Assembly: GCF_014649035.1 (NCBI RefSeq) | Contig: NZ_BMSG01000026.1 | Span: 1-64,000 of the forward strand | Reading direction: 5' to 3' | Source of the DNA: Streptomyces sindenensis | GTDB taxonomy: Bacteria > Actinomycetota > Actinomycetes > Streptomycetales > Streptomycetaceae | DNA: 64,000 bases | Part shown: piece by piece, positions 39,501 to 43,722 of the stretch | How positions within the stretch are numbered: position 1 is the first letter of the stretch | Layout: every line of letters begins with the position of its first letter | The notes under the pieces: model-generated | The model's input: the letters and a program-made list of their open reading frames with translations, nothing else | What the model was told of the DNA's origin: nothing | Databases searched by the model: none | Program-made: the position numbers and the translations under genes

Positions 39501-42446
39501 GTCCGGGCCGTCGACCGGCCGCCCCTGCACATCTCCGAGGACCGGACGGTCGCACTGCTCTCGGCCGGGGACGACACCACCGGACGCGGCCGGCAGCTGT
39601 ACGCCACCCGGGCGGCGATCGAGCGCTCCTCGGCCCGCCTGGCCGCTGCCGGAGCCGGAGTGCGGCTGGTGGCCGATCCGGCGGTGCGGGTGGTGCCCAC
39701 CCGGGAGGACGGCACGCCCGGCGAACCGCTGGTCCGGGTGGAGCCCCGGTTCCTCACCGCCTCCGGAACGTCCGAGCACGCCTTCACCCGGGACTTCGCC
39801 CGCATGGTCGCCGGAACGGATGCCGCGCCGCTCTCCCACCTCGCCTTCCGCACCCCCGACGGCACGGTCGCCACGGCCCCGGTCAACGGGCTGCACGGCC
39901 GGGAGGTCACCGGCACCCACCACCTGGCCCAGGCGCTGACGGAGATCGCCGACGGCACTCGTACCGCCACCGGCGTCACCCCGGACTGGGCGGCCCGGCA
40001 GGCGGGCCGGGACCCGCGCTTCACCGGCGGAGTGGTGGGCGCGCCCACCCCGGGCGAGGCGTACGGCCACGCCCTCCGCCACACCCAGGACAACACGCTG
40101 CGCGGGCCGCTGGACCGGGCCGCCGCCAGGGCCGGGGTCAACGAGTACGCCTGGGCGGAGGTCGGCGAGGGGTATCTGATCCAGTCGGTCAGCACGACCA
40201 ACGACAGCGGCGCCCAGCTTTTCACCCACAACCACGCCAAGCCCGGCGACCCGGTCGGCCCGCACGCCCCGTACCACTTCGCGCAGGTGGTGCTGGCCAG
40301 CGAGGACGGCAGCCACCAGATCACCCTGGAGAACGAGACCCACTCCCGTACACCGATCCCGGTGGACCAGCTCGACGCCGTCGTCGACGAGAACCTCGAC
40401 CGCTACGACGAGGACCGGCTGACGGCACTGGCGCGGGAGTCGGAAGACCGCGCCGCCGCCGCCCGGCGCGACGGGGCGGCCCCGGCGGACATCGCCCGCT
40501 CGGAAGCCCTCGCCCGTGCGGCCCGGGCCCTGGCCGCCGTCCACGAGGCCGAGCACGTGCGGTGGTACTTCACCGAGGACCGGCCCGAACACGCCCTGGC
40601 CCAGCGGGAGGTGGAGCTGGCCCGCACCCGCGCCCGGGACGCCGTACGAGCTGCGGCACCGGTCCTGGGCGACCAGGACCAGTGGTTCTTCCGGGCCTAC
40701 AGCAAGCGCCCCGGCGAGTCCGCCCACGCGGTCAACGCGGCGCTGCTGTCGGAGCGGTCACCGGCCGTCTCCAATCCGCTCACCACGGTCGCCCTGCACG
40801 GCCACGCGCTCCGCCCCGACCGGCGTACCGTCCGCTTCGCCGAGCAGCAGCACACCCCGTCGGCGGACGCGGACGAGAACCTGGACGCCCTGGCCCTGTC
40901 CCTGGCCCGCACCGGCCTGTGGAACCACGCCAACGGCCTGCCCCTGCCCACGGTCACCGTCACCGGACACGGCAACCGCTCCCGGGCCAGCGGCCAGAAG
41001 CGGGCCGAAGCGGTCGGCAAGGCGCTGGGGGACCGGCTGGGCCGGCTGCTGAGGACCTTCCAGGACGGGGAGCCCGGTCCGCACGTCCGGCTCTCCGACT
41101 TCACGCTCGCCCTGGAGGCGCAGCGGGTCCGTCGCGCCACCGACCCGGACCGGGGGCGGGTGGTCACCGTGGACATCGACGACCACCGGCAGACCTCGCC
41201 CTCCGCCCCCGGCGGCTCTGCATCCGGCCGCCCCGCCCCCGCCGGAGAGCCGTCCCGCACCAGGCCGCCCGCGCTGCCCCGCCCGACCGCCGGTCCCGCA
41301 GCCTCCGGCACGTCACGGCCCACCGCCACGGAACCGGCCTCCGGAGCTCCGCGCACGAGCCCCGGCACCACGGAGCCCGCCGCCCGCGCGTCCGCCGCCC
41401 CCTCCCACCGCGACCCGTCCCGCCCCGGCCGCCGGTCCGCGACGCCCGGCCCCGACCGGGGCGTACCGGTCCCTGCCTGGGTTCAGGCCCGCATCCGGTA
41501 CGCCGAGGAGTCCGCCGCCTTCGAGCGGCGACTGGCCGAGGACCTCGCCGAGAACGAGGCGGTGACGGAGGAGTTCCGCAAGATGGCGCGTGCCGCGTGG
41601 GACCGAGCGCGACAGCAGTATCCGCGCGCCCTCGCCACCTTCGGCAGTGAGAACCCGAGCATGCCCGGCACGGTCGGAACCAGCAGACCCGCCCTCCAGC
41701 AGGTGCTGCGGACCGGCAATCTGAGGGAGCTGGCCACTTTCTTGTTCCAGGGCATCTCCAGCGACCTGGTGCCCGAGATGCTGGGCGGCAGGGAGGACCC
41801 GAACCCGGAGATCGAGCAGGAGCGGCCGGGCCGCCGCCAGGCGGAGGCACGCAGCGAACTGGAGCGGCTGGCAGCCCAGTTGAACCTGGACGACACGCTC
41901 TCCGCGGCGGAGAAGCAGGCGGCGCTCGCCCGTGCCACCCGTCGGCACACGGTCGGGACGGACCCCGACGACGTACGCCCGCCACTGAGCCGGGCGGAGC
42001 GCCCCTTCGCCGTGAACGACCACGGGCTCACCTGGATGCCCGCGTCCTCCGTCTACGACCTGGCCATGAGCACCGGCCTCCAGGGGGCGTCCGAGGACAC
42101 GGGGGGCCTGGTCCTGACCGGCACCGCGGGATCGACCTACCGCTTCCTGGTGCACGCCGCCCGGATGCGGGACCAGTGGGGGATCGACCTGGATCTCGGG
42201 CTGATCCGGGCCGGGATGATCGCGATGTCGCTGTCGGCGGGCCACCACTCGTTCCACGAGGTCATGCGCGGCGCCCAGTTGGCGCTGGACTCCCTCCCCG
42301 GGCACGACCCGGCACTGGATTACCAGGACAACTGGGGCCGGTACTGGAACATCCATCCGCTCACCGAGCGGGAGCTGCGCGAGCGCGTCGCCCGGGACGG
42401 CCTCTTCCCCGACGAGCACGCCCGGGCCCTGCTCGACGTAACGTGA
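23370..42446 (+). CDS. giant (6358-residue) T7SS-associated multidomain effector
   Basis: A single uninterrupted frame. Layout by residue: 1-410, CpnT/WXG-like helical N-terminus with hydrophobic helices (about 112-200); 465-490, three PPPY motifs in a Pro-rich linker; 739-815, eleven STVPAAG-type 7-residue repeats; 1050-1310, Fic-like domain (HPFQDGNLR, H1253); 1455-1580, caspase-like His/Cys domain (H1473, C1520), resembling what I recall as the lonely Cys domain of Streptomyces giant proteins; 1814-2272, two tandem edema-factor/CyaA-like cyclase domains; 2310-2530, OTU-like protease (C2328, H2520); 2650-4450, a long beta-rich region I do not recognise; 4475-4710 and 4750-4910, degenerate OTU-like modules; Pro/Ala and Asp/Ser linkers; 5590-5660 and 5830-5940, domains I cannot name (the latter OmpA-like in pattern); 6030-6358, a helical C-terminus with GHHSFHEVM. 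There is no signal peptide, so export would be by the adjacent T7SS. The GTG start has a weak ribosome binding site; an in-frame ATG at 23403 is possible. No immunity gene is recognisable nearby. Confidence 0.85.
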   Translation: MSIQVSPEVNAMIFILTGEKLMDADEDLAFESRRPYSGLGRKLDRLSSLIDKSIHDIGASMPDDLASSYAKAMGMLIDDGGKNYLREFSEQLDKIAEGRRKTSMDIMESKWQVIAEVIRLLIEIAIYLAMSFFTGGASASQIMMAKLRSRFFILTTLSHLLQRLHLAPSLTEAFAEAFTTFAVRLAMMNFAPDGRRPDSIDWSDIGKAAAFGAAAGFFTSVFEKFAKDIVRSFDGNFLKGGPDLDFKNPNWRDTPNVDIKNNGPAPTPRPVPGLPDPPKDRPDPNPYGNGPTPTPTPGPVPVTFRDGPFSFRNNPELWRNSQILRLNLDRPGALAAHYGLKGTADFIAAGAGEVVAEILIKGAFEGDWSSSWTTFFGAGISSRVESSLVGAALNSGAELRHAIDKLRNQPPPTGPGGNGPEAAGSDRAEGPSRKDTTGGDGPGPGLSSPPPAVQRTTSEGDFTGGQSPPPYVSQDAPPPYVPADPPPYTPGPLPVTAAENALWQQVHQGPAEVREEALRDLAALRGSQPPGPAEIGVRDGVHERLSQSPEVRVVPGGNGPAGQVDTDGVRRALESLGTPVTVNAPIVGEGPGAGNRGGSPETGATGTGGPGEAERPVGSPGLGTGAPPLTVVVNEGPPPLAASPEASELLDRAGVDRAVVLGPPTGSDATGQPAREAVELTREGPGAPVEARPLTGPEFVGTPDSGPNTAFPGANVLLPLADALGVPPVTTAAPPPADSTVPAAGSAVPAVGSTVPATDSAVPAVGSTVPATDSAVPAVGSTVPATDSTVPAAGSTVPAAGSTVPAAGSTVPSIGSTAPPAASANPASASTASPPRAPAQGGPSDDTGTTAEGSPSEQAQETPTRETPETSTATESGPADSDTGADTAAVPPRTESGPAGADTRTDTAAVPPRTESEQHATDPSSVKPVSGAPTPATGGLPGPDVKPTVITTTSSAPGPDVKASLANTAPEAAPDIRPTVSGTSPAAPSDATPTGTPTASKLAADARPWTETATDLHLESGRGDIDPTAAPSAAPSPSAQITVRPADPSQSQPPQTLRDFLPEDRWWTFYIDPKNHQAALEAFPDDPGSYYDHDRSPGFQQGMVSAYTRFLGDPGTVATPMDSTSYRTMHGLATGHLGRTIGWSGGGATQFPLRGETLADDIFDERVGDQLLVYDTTSRDWSTPLPKPRPVTILTRFMHNNPSLATNYGKNAAPGLVDTLFQQHYARVSDPDADDAARLASIVRTIRALHVVHPFQDGNLRSNVQILLPKLLLEQGLRPVVPDNMYSLFQGGRSVAQMVDSLVRNGALDTGRPRPPLGGTAADVNLESRGDGVGDTGDAPAAPIATSSGSDGDSGTPPPPAAGPSITTLDRRTVPLGELRRFVPQTATAPQPGVAVRTVTISQSPAEDGTGQSAGRAALLGQDSFRGVRTASAEPPPSGTSEASPVPRTVFTGPPSALPGSGTARGADYFVGHGTPRTVTLGTDNAAYPTVEVSGVQLGEVLKHWAQDEDQDRPLVLFSCGTGQQPKIAGLPVAQHAANRTGRRVYAPTTEAGTAKDRDGNVRAVLGEGPDGPGRWRLFTPEPTGTALDDLARDAGLHAGPGPADPFARARTLQQIRTLREVLGPDAEQQPGKRELLAGLAYVDGLRWRDPGTAARYGDGRMTPDLLDRMVTDWHTATNGTPVDPATGPTPEQYTAFLEAAAGLRAGATPETTLDTLLPPPPPQLPPDTLVSQPDVLGLSYARSAQITWSLSNAPLPLSELGLGPADTAELARRLYHPELTASPAPADPRDTPGPEGSTPRPVPPVNSLTVNAYTARHTYGIPEKNFDKFRDLARDRNVVVDVRPTNPSAPKWLDAGAMPKPQDIKAKTVNEIDVFLGADAGTIGLVGYFRPVLPAEGSVPHGARDRVVSRFNQRSTEFRELAGKMAQYEAEGRFVVQDGVVYGVDEAGDRRPVTGDHDVFDVSSPDGSRLSHPDHDALIDEMRAKDMAVVHGAHMFWNPPTAFDKSVFDKIVGSHQGPSGEPLLRFTPNSDHAVLTWTQKLKPGQVDSYTARHTYGIPEKNFTKFRDVARDRNMVVDVRPTNPSAPKWLDAGAMPKPQDIKAKTVNEIDVFLGADAGTIGLVGYFRPVLPAEGSVPHGARDRVVSRFNQRSTEFHELAGKMAQYEADGRFTVHQGIVFGLDDAGGRRPITGDHDLFDVSSPDGSRIPPVDHDALIEEMRAKDMAVVHGAHMFWNPPTAFDKSVFDKIVGSHQGPSGEPLLRFSPGNDHAVLVHPEPRPASPPPARPESIAEDIQLSGKDTGTPGLAETVHADGRTFRRMPARGDGDCLFRSLLDTARSRAVPPPWAALNVAGLRSLLRDRLTGSELLAPDVEAAPDPVLAVVDDLRTTALAGVRDPEARERIGQRWDRVEQAVVKNGDGRRWRQILKNSGYPHLADVAPTPADARRLGTDGLILAAAELPALWSSPFADALPLALAHTLDIELRLVRPDASAPTGTSVTPLHPGGRGGTLHVAYNGADHYDALVPATALPAPAPTPAPAPALSPATGSPAGTDVFGEWLRSMGGVTDLDAPAGESPDRGDPVPLETQLERHRPARLLTGEDARPPGPAPRTVTFDDGSRLPAVLISPDADPADGSTGPGTGTAAGPPRTGLLNGPGVLTLRSPEQVAKEVFDQLPEKLRAQFDEAELLRLLKDQPGAFTAPRGARFVGREKSGVGHEMIVEAVPYHRWERFGEVGGATVRLDTMRRGQAGTGGGRSVGVGRRGAAALGMGPPLNWMVKIGVSLGWTRRTDYTQGTQAYHQSEYRAVEGSHLHLDDVHYRVRVERVTEAPKTPAPTTPGPGTAPAAAPRWQRSQVHSASFAMRDGLSWRLPDDLTVPFKGPRRAPETLTFPDGAEPRITDTTALHLTDPPEDLALSISGARPGSSAHRTLISYVRPGRLLGLFGRLSGTVSGPELTRGGGQHPLGHLIVERSIPHRATLVTESVKAEVRDLTQTTYQNQRAHVRDTRFGVQVTAGPHHALIGPETDVRLQGGPLVRTDLSAGRGHYLGADAARKVTGRVRNHPMALYRVERTLMVRKAGQPASAARPVRVVSLDWYSTQDARRLAGWDSRTPGATGPNPDAEPPVPWYLTRQDPVHLGGQVRAEGFVPDRRPPAPATPAATTTPAPATAPAPVVTTSAPATTTTTAPATTTPAPAAPDPLKAFGDSVLDTLHRAYPSLFVPPLMLRHRHLAKLWYGDGRMRTALHNERQVREALNRPSLAQSLDDLTTTGVPVTLTEDGKVRRGHHTLILRARLTDRRFETTLSERSLRNAVIGTEISGQGQQESTTLSAGVELGISPRDHDKDPGTGLPRRAGNISLGARYAQTRARATRNTVAAVHDQLAFQDGADLYSYQVELSATFEGHRRPRGWTRLVSVGLLGAGLFVSKVGERPLFARGTETVGRVELAVPAAHGSDHHAPADPPATGPAPAPAAAPAPRPLSSTEADQLLDGARPLPRTSASDRRLVDKLLSAPHVVLSTAGGEQRQRLVQDTADRATGTSWHVSAPGTPIRTALRRAVANLGVAGQLGQYLGPFGTRVTGLTGAGPFSTHYLKAAVRGELENVRVKSAPKPGSLEATMGNEHRVAGTSGTGSRTTLGIQGAVMPVQRAPGQRALVGAYSSALQYAWGKGRSVSRTLTRGRNTTLSYAGRMYLVVADATETVAVRDRWTAAAGAVGTRAGGRISSAAGRISERLGRGLDPRRAAAALQRVRDAVMFHLPMQDAIEAGLAPDGLGTTTPDNLGGGYRLPPFLRRHFASHPSGRLDASGVAQQLMEQLERMGVPSHDREQALQRLSPDFLRSHVHELTADGMALPVRYRTWSSPHHLPVGGSPGQLRLTLTPVTTTVERLRTGYELEDYRTTARDDVGGRSQDRGADVTLSASERAAGSGVLVANPALQGTAAKQRSSNVTEAVGSTAMPNIATTQAHAEIVTTYTLTATLVDVSGKPLGPTATAPVGSLNEILPASLLTPAGDGADGALTEQDVPEPPHAVRMLTADQARPESIARWRTGDGRADGSDPDILPFDDAIGSGILAVDVLGSSHVQDALTLATARADGFPSDADLGRRHTGATLAERVRMARHTPLTGLGTAPAQAQQEATSQVGLTAGFREALGADGSPLPTQSSARLLGQSHTADSRLYAKMHRGGARLLAVENKPRMEAMQRRKTGDALDAGITDNVEGAVSTSPLAGTSNAGVTNPGATVPIGGANDTTALRGATDTTLGTHVKVVTDRSMLFAVPVSWLAVAEVDHRVTDSRPMQALGKPERGPRAVEAETTALVWLREDIARDYGLLDDTTFPDEARTAWDDQARAAADLATAEKNYYDARAKTRETWLGLSPEERAALGDDAGATTPPPAVTAWQSARDEVRRRQQRLDAAAKDHHRLHLAATRLTAHHQGSGAVPVKDAPQEYAAPDWRSEAPEPYAVTDATDSTPRTLTSPDGRTVHQVHEVPHDGASFFHALLATAQDRGRLSLLLGTGLADRFTAAPGDAAVTAEAVDAARNRLAWALGDDSNEDLLDGLALDAGDTFTQAELDYAEIDLTGPQQAEFDAFGRLPQTVWLSPEQRVALAMAALSRPFTAEPTRADPGSGEPAPPERRAGDHGGADVLPALAARVLGTPVTVVTGEGRQQTFLPYGADPATADAASGPVLFAADGFFSAALTPGATPPVTTALPPPPTTRTPEGRTETTPQPPAHRSHATPPWLPLADAGGPRYRLDRDGVLTAPDGATYAQGAPAGRGNGFFAALSTALRHAAGQPGLDPGAAARLRTRAGASPLQMMRLNGLPGERAERDALFSPPPANRKGAPAPSQDVLDGRLRRHLATAPWGPEADRAVAEWAAKATAATVTLIEENGTAHTYAGPSADAPVLRLRRRGGDFVPLLLRTPARTPAPAPAPAPAPAPAPAPAPAPKPATDGDVPGLPGEEEAYELSTLSGAAPQPHPHDTSGDDTASDSDGRSGSDFDSDSDGEEDTPLWADPEWLTAVFGPQWNRAPRARLQETSQALHALVEEAAGGRPTRAGLADLIRHVLHLPDRARVTNQDVLDLGALALEASSDDLRTADDLAGYFVDRQIETRRDALAEETLLGTAERGWSGRDFTGADRGLPAPDTYLAERSGRVAGQSAPWRNPYLFVAGAADGGGVEIVTPWRTFVVREAEEMARIISYDSRRPRGADLVLALPPAFAARVANLVAGTTARPVWYPLGPAGVATHPTTGAAHLVVRRGAGETGPDWTTPPPPQEPGLPGARDAGDDSDSDDDRDSDSDSGSTSDGDAEFDRLADRMQWERRTDALRTRPLVTRDYEVVDESGTGVLFTEPGPRTVGEVRTEEEAEGPALVLPHQTPGTVRAVDRPPLHISEDRTVALLSAGDDTTGRGRQLYATRAAIERSSARLAAAGAGVRLVADPAVRVVPTREDGTPGEPLVRVEPRFLTASGTSEHAFTRDFARMVAGTDAAPLSHLAFRTPDGTVATAPVNGLHGREVTGTHHLAQALTEIADGTRTATGVTPDWAARQAGRDPRFTGGVVGAPTPGEAYGHALRHTQDNTLRGPLDRAAARAGVNEYAWAEVGEGYLIQSVSTTNDSGAQLFTHNHAKPGDPVGPHAPYHFAQVVLASEDGSHQITLENETHSRTPIPVDQLDAVVDENLDRYDEDRLTALARESEDRAAAARRDGAAPADIARSEALARAARALAAVHEAEHVRWYFTEDRPEHALAQREVELARTRARDAVRAAAPVLGDQDQWFFRAYSKRPGESAHAVNAALLSERSPAVSNPLTTVALHGHALRPDRRTVRFAEQQHTPSADADENLDALALSLARTGLWNHANGLPLPTVTVTGHGNRSRASGQKRAEAVGKALGDRLGRLLRTFQDGEPGPHVRLSDFTLALEAQRVRRATDPDRGRVVTVDIDDHRQTSPSAPGGSASGRPAPAGEPSRTRPPALPRPTAGPAASGTSRPTATEPASGAPRTSPGTTEPAARASAAPSHRDPSRPGRRSATPGPDRGVPVPAWVQARIRYAEESAAFERRLAEDLAENEAVTEEFRKMARAAWDRARQQYPRALATFGSENPSMPGTVGTSRPALQQVLRTGNLRELATFLFQGISSDLVPEMLGGREDPNPEIEQERPGRRQAEARSELERLAAQLNLDDTLSAAEKQAALARATRRHTVGTDPDDVRPPLSRAERPFAVNDHGLTWMPASSVYDLAMSTGLQGASEDTGGLVLTGTAGSTYRFLVHAARMRDQWGIDLDLGLIRAGMIAMSLSAGHHSFHEVMRGAQLALDSLPGHDPALDYQDNWGRYWNIHPLTERELRERVARDGLFPDEHARALLDVT
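25584..25814 (+). repeat. eleven 21-bp tandem repeats (STVPAAG-type) in the giant gene
   Basis: Seven-residue units vary among STVPAAG, SAVPAVG and STVPATD, often alternating to give a 42-bp higher-order period. They are followed by Ser/Ala/Pro-rich sequence and probably form a flexible spacer before the effector domains. Confidence 0.9.
26520..27300 (+). other. giant protein: Fic-like (Fido-fold) domain
   Basis: Residues 1050-1310. The motif HPFQDGNLRSN resembles the Fic active-site loop HPFx(D/E)GNGRxxR, keeping His1253, Phe, Asp and Asn. The second Gly is Leu and the last Arg is changed. Helices before it (SYRTMHGLATGHLG) and after it (LLPKLLLEQGL) fit the fold. Fic enzymes AMPylate or otherwise modify target hydroxyls. 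The altered loop may mean a different cosubstrate. Confidence 0.5.
27740..28115 (+). other. giant protein: caspase-fold-like His/Cys domain
   Basis: Residues about 1458-1582. A hydrophobic strand ending in His-Gly (YFVGHGTP, H1473) and a second ending in Ser-Cys (LVLFSCGTG, C1520) give the clan CD cysteine-protease pattern of caspases, CHAT domains and MARTX autoprocessing domains. I recall this unit as the lonely Cys domain of Streptomyces giant proteins. Self-cleavage to release effector domains is an inference. Confidence 0.5.
28809..30184 (+). repeat. tandem duplication encoding two CyaA/edema-factor-like cyclase domains
   Basis: A 708-bp unit (236 residues) occurs twice in direct order, at 28809-29476 plus a linker and at 29517-30184, with long stretches identical at DNA level. 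Each copy has, in order: a Lys-x6-Lys pair in PKPQDIKAKT (K1861/K1868 and K2097/K2104), matching CyaA K58/K65; an Asp-x-Asp in TGDHDVFDV (D1957/D1959; in copy 2, TGDHDLFDV with D2193/D2195), matching CyaA D188/D190; and VVHGAHMFWNPP (H1992, H2228), matching the H298-N304 loop. All core catalytic residues are present in both copies. The family makes cyclic nucleotides inside target cells, usually after activation by a host protein. Confidence 0.75.
30300..30960 (+). other. giant protein: OTU-like cysteine protease domain
   Basis: Residues about 2310-2530. GDGDCLFRSL carries the OTU nucleophile (C2328) in its diagnostic Asp-Gly-x-Cys-x-Phe setting, and NGADHYDAL supplies the His (H2520). Both occur at the spacing expected of an OTU domain of about 200 residues. 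OTU enzymes cleave ubiquitin or related isopeptide bonds. In a bacterial effector the target could be ubiquitin or another protein. Confidence 0.6.
36770..38115 (+). other. giant protein: two degenerate OTU-like modules
   Basis: HDGASFFHAL (S4492 where the Cys should be) and GRGNGFFAAL (G4776 at that place) each start a block with the same helical layout as the intact OTU domain but lack nucleophile and catalytic His. They look like non-catalytic, perhaps binding, copies. The relationship is by pattern only. Confidence 0.4.
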
Positions 42447-42521
42447 TCTTCTGCCGCATGGGAGGTCCATGTGTCCGGTCGACCCGTCCCGCGGGTTCCG
42501 GAGGCGAGCGAGGAGACCGTG

Positions 42522-42935
42522 ATGAGCGAACCGACGAAGCCGGCGGTCGAGGTTCCGGAGGGGGACCCGCCCACCGAGCTGACGATCCGGGACCTCGTGG
42601 TCGGCGACGGCCCTGAGGCGCTGCCGGGCCGGGTCGTCCGGGTGCACTACGTCGGGGTGACGTTCGCGTCCGGGCGGGAGTTCGACTCCTCCTGGGAGGA
42701 GGGCCGGCCGTTCAAGTTCGCCGTGGGCGGCGGCCGGGTCATCAAGGGCTGGGACCGGGGTGTCAGGGGGATGAAGGCCGGCGGCCGGCGCGAGATCATC
42801 GTCCCCCCGCGCCTCGGCTACGGCAAGCAGTCGCCCTCGGCGCTGATCCCGGCGGGCTCGACCCTCATCTTCGTCGTGGACCTGCTCACGGTGGTGGCTC
42901 CCGGCGGCGGGGGCCGCGCTCAGACCCCCGGCTGA
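42522..42935 (+). CDS. FKBP-type peptidyl-prolyl cis-trans isomerase
   Basis: A 137-residue single-domain FKBP that catalyses cis-trans isomerisation of Xaa-Pro bonds. The complete fold is visible: VRVHYVGVTF, FDSSWEEGRPFKFAVG, VIKGWDRGVRGMKAGGRREI, PPRLGYG and STLIFVVDLL. Probably cytosolic. The ATG at 42522 has AGGAG 6 nt upstream and fits the usual Streptomyces FKBP N-terminus. A GTG at 42471 behind GGAGG would add 17 residues. It begins 75 bp after the giant gene, whose product is rich in proline, so a folding role for that protein is possible but unproven. The last 16 bp overlap the convergent TetR gene. Confidence 0.9.
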   Translation: MSEPTKPAVEVPEGDPPTELTIRDLVVGDGPEALPGRVVRVHYVGVTFASGREFDSSWEEGRPFKFAVGGGRVIKGWDRGVRGMKAGGRREIIVPPRLGYGKQSPSALIPAGSTLIFVVDLLTVVAPGGGGRAQTPG

Positions 42936-43534
42936 GCGGTCGCCACCGTGCCGGACACCGCCGCGGCGGCGTGAAACAGCGCATGGACGGCGGAGGTGAC
43001 CTGGGCGGCGACGATCTCGGGGGTGGAGGAGTCGAGCTTGCCGTCGAGGTGCAGGAACGCGAGGCCGTGGACGAGGGCCCACACCGTGGTCGACAGGGCG
43101 TCCGCGTCCCCGTCGGGGAAGGTCGCGGCGACGATGGTGCGGACGTACTCCGAGATGGCGGCGGTCGCGGCGACGCGCTCCTCGCTCGTGGGGTCGCAGG
43201 GCTCCGCGAACATCGCCCGGAACAGGGCCGGGTGCTTCAGCGCGAACTGTACGTACGCGACGGCGACCGCGGCGAGTTCATCGGGGGTCGAGGGCGCGGG
43301 GTGGGCCTGCGCCAGGTGGGTGGCGAGCTCGCGGTACCCCTCGGCGGCCACGGCGGAGACCAGGGCCTCGCGGTCGGCGTAGTGACGGTAGGGGGCCGTC
43401 GCCGAGACCCCGGCCCGCCGGGCGACGGCGCGCAGCGAGAGTCCGGCGCTGCCGTCCTCCTCCAGGAGTTCACGCGCGGCACGCAGGCAGGCGGCGCGCA
43501 GATCGCCGTGGTGGTACGTGCTGCTCGGGGACAT
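42920..43534 (-). CDS. TetR/AcrR-family repressor with WHG-type C-terminal domain
   Basis: A 204-residue regulator. The N-terminal helix-turn-helix is clear (DLRAACLRAARELLEEDG, then LSLRAVARRAGVSATAPYRHY with the recognition helix). The C-terminal ligand-binding domain (PDELAAVAVAYVQFALKHPA, then FRAMFAEP) resembles the WHG domain of TetR proteins. Two ATGT-N11-ACAT sites lie directly upstream of its own start, so autoregulation is likely. The same sites precede the neighbouring oxidoreductase genes, which are probably its targets. Confidence 0.88.
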   Translation of the reverse strand: MSPSSTYHHGDLRAACLRAARELLEEDGSAGLSLRAVARRAGVSATAPYRHYADREALVSAVAAEGYRELATHLAQAHPAPSTPDELAAVAVAYVQFALKHPALFRAMFAEPCDPTSEERVAATAAISEYVRTIVAATFPDGDADALSTTVWALVHGLAFLHLDGKLDSSTPEIVAAQVTSAVHALFHAAAAVSGTVATAQPGV

Positions 43535-43548
43535 GCGCCGTGCTCCTT

Positions 43549-43567
43549 ATGTTTGCCATGTCCACAT
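43549..43567. promoter_or_regulatory. operator 1, ATGT-N11-ACAT, upstream of tetR
   Basis: ATGTTTGCCATGTCCACAT, 15 bp before the tetR start codon. First of a pair spaced 29 bp apart. Confidence 0.7.
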
Positions 43568-43577
43568 CTCCTCCCTG

Positions 43578-43596
43578 ATGTGAACGATGTATACAT
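43578..43596. promoter_or_regulatory. operator 2, ATGT-N11-ACAT, upstream of tetR
   Basis: ATGTGAACGATGTATACAT, starting 29 bp beyond operator 1. The right arm continues as ACATC, giving the arm GATGT on both sides. Confidence 0.7.
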
Positions 43597-43722
43597 CTTA
43601 GGTGATCGGAATGGAAGAAGAAGCCGAGGCCGCCGGTGAGCGGTTCCGGCACCGTTCCTCCCGGGGCGCCGGTGCCGCTCGACGGGATCTGCTGCCCCGG
43701 GGCGGGCCGGGGCGTTAGCTGC

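Noticed and set aside
23370..42446. A modular synthase (polyketide or nonribosomal peptide) as explanation for the 19-kb gene
   Set aside because: None of the ketosynthase, acyltransferase, condensation, adenylation or carrier motifs is present. The domains seen are toxin-type.
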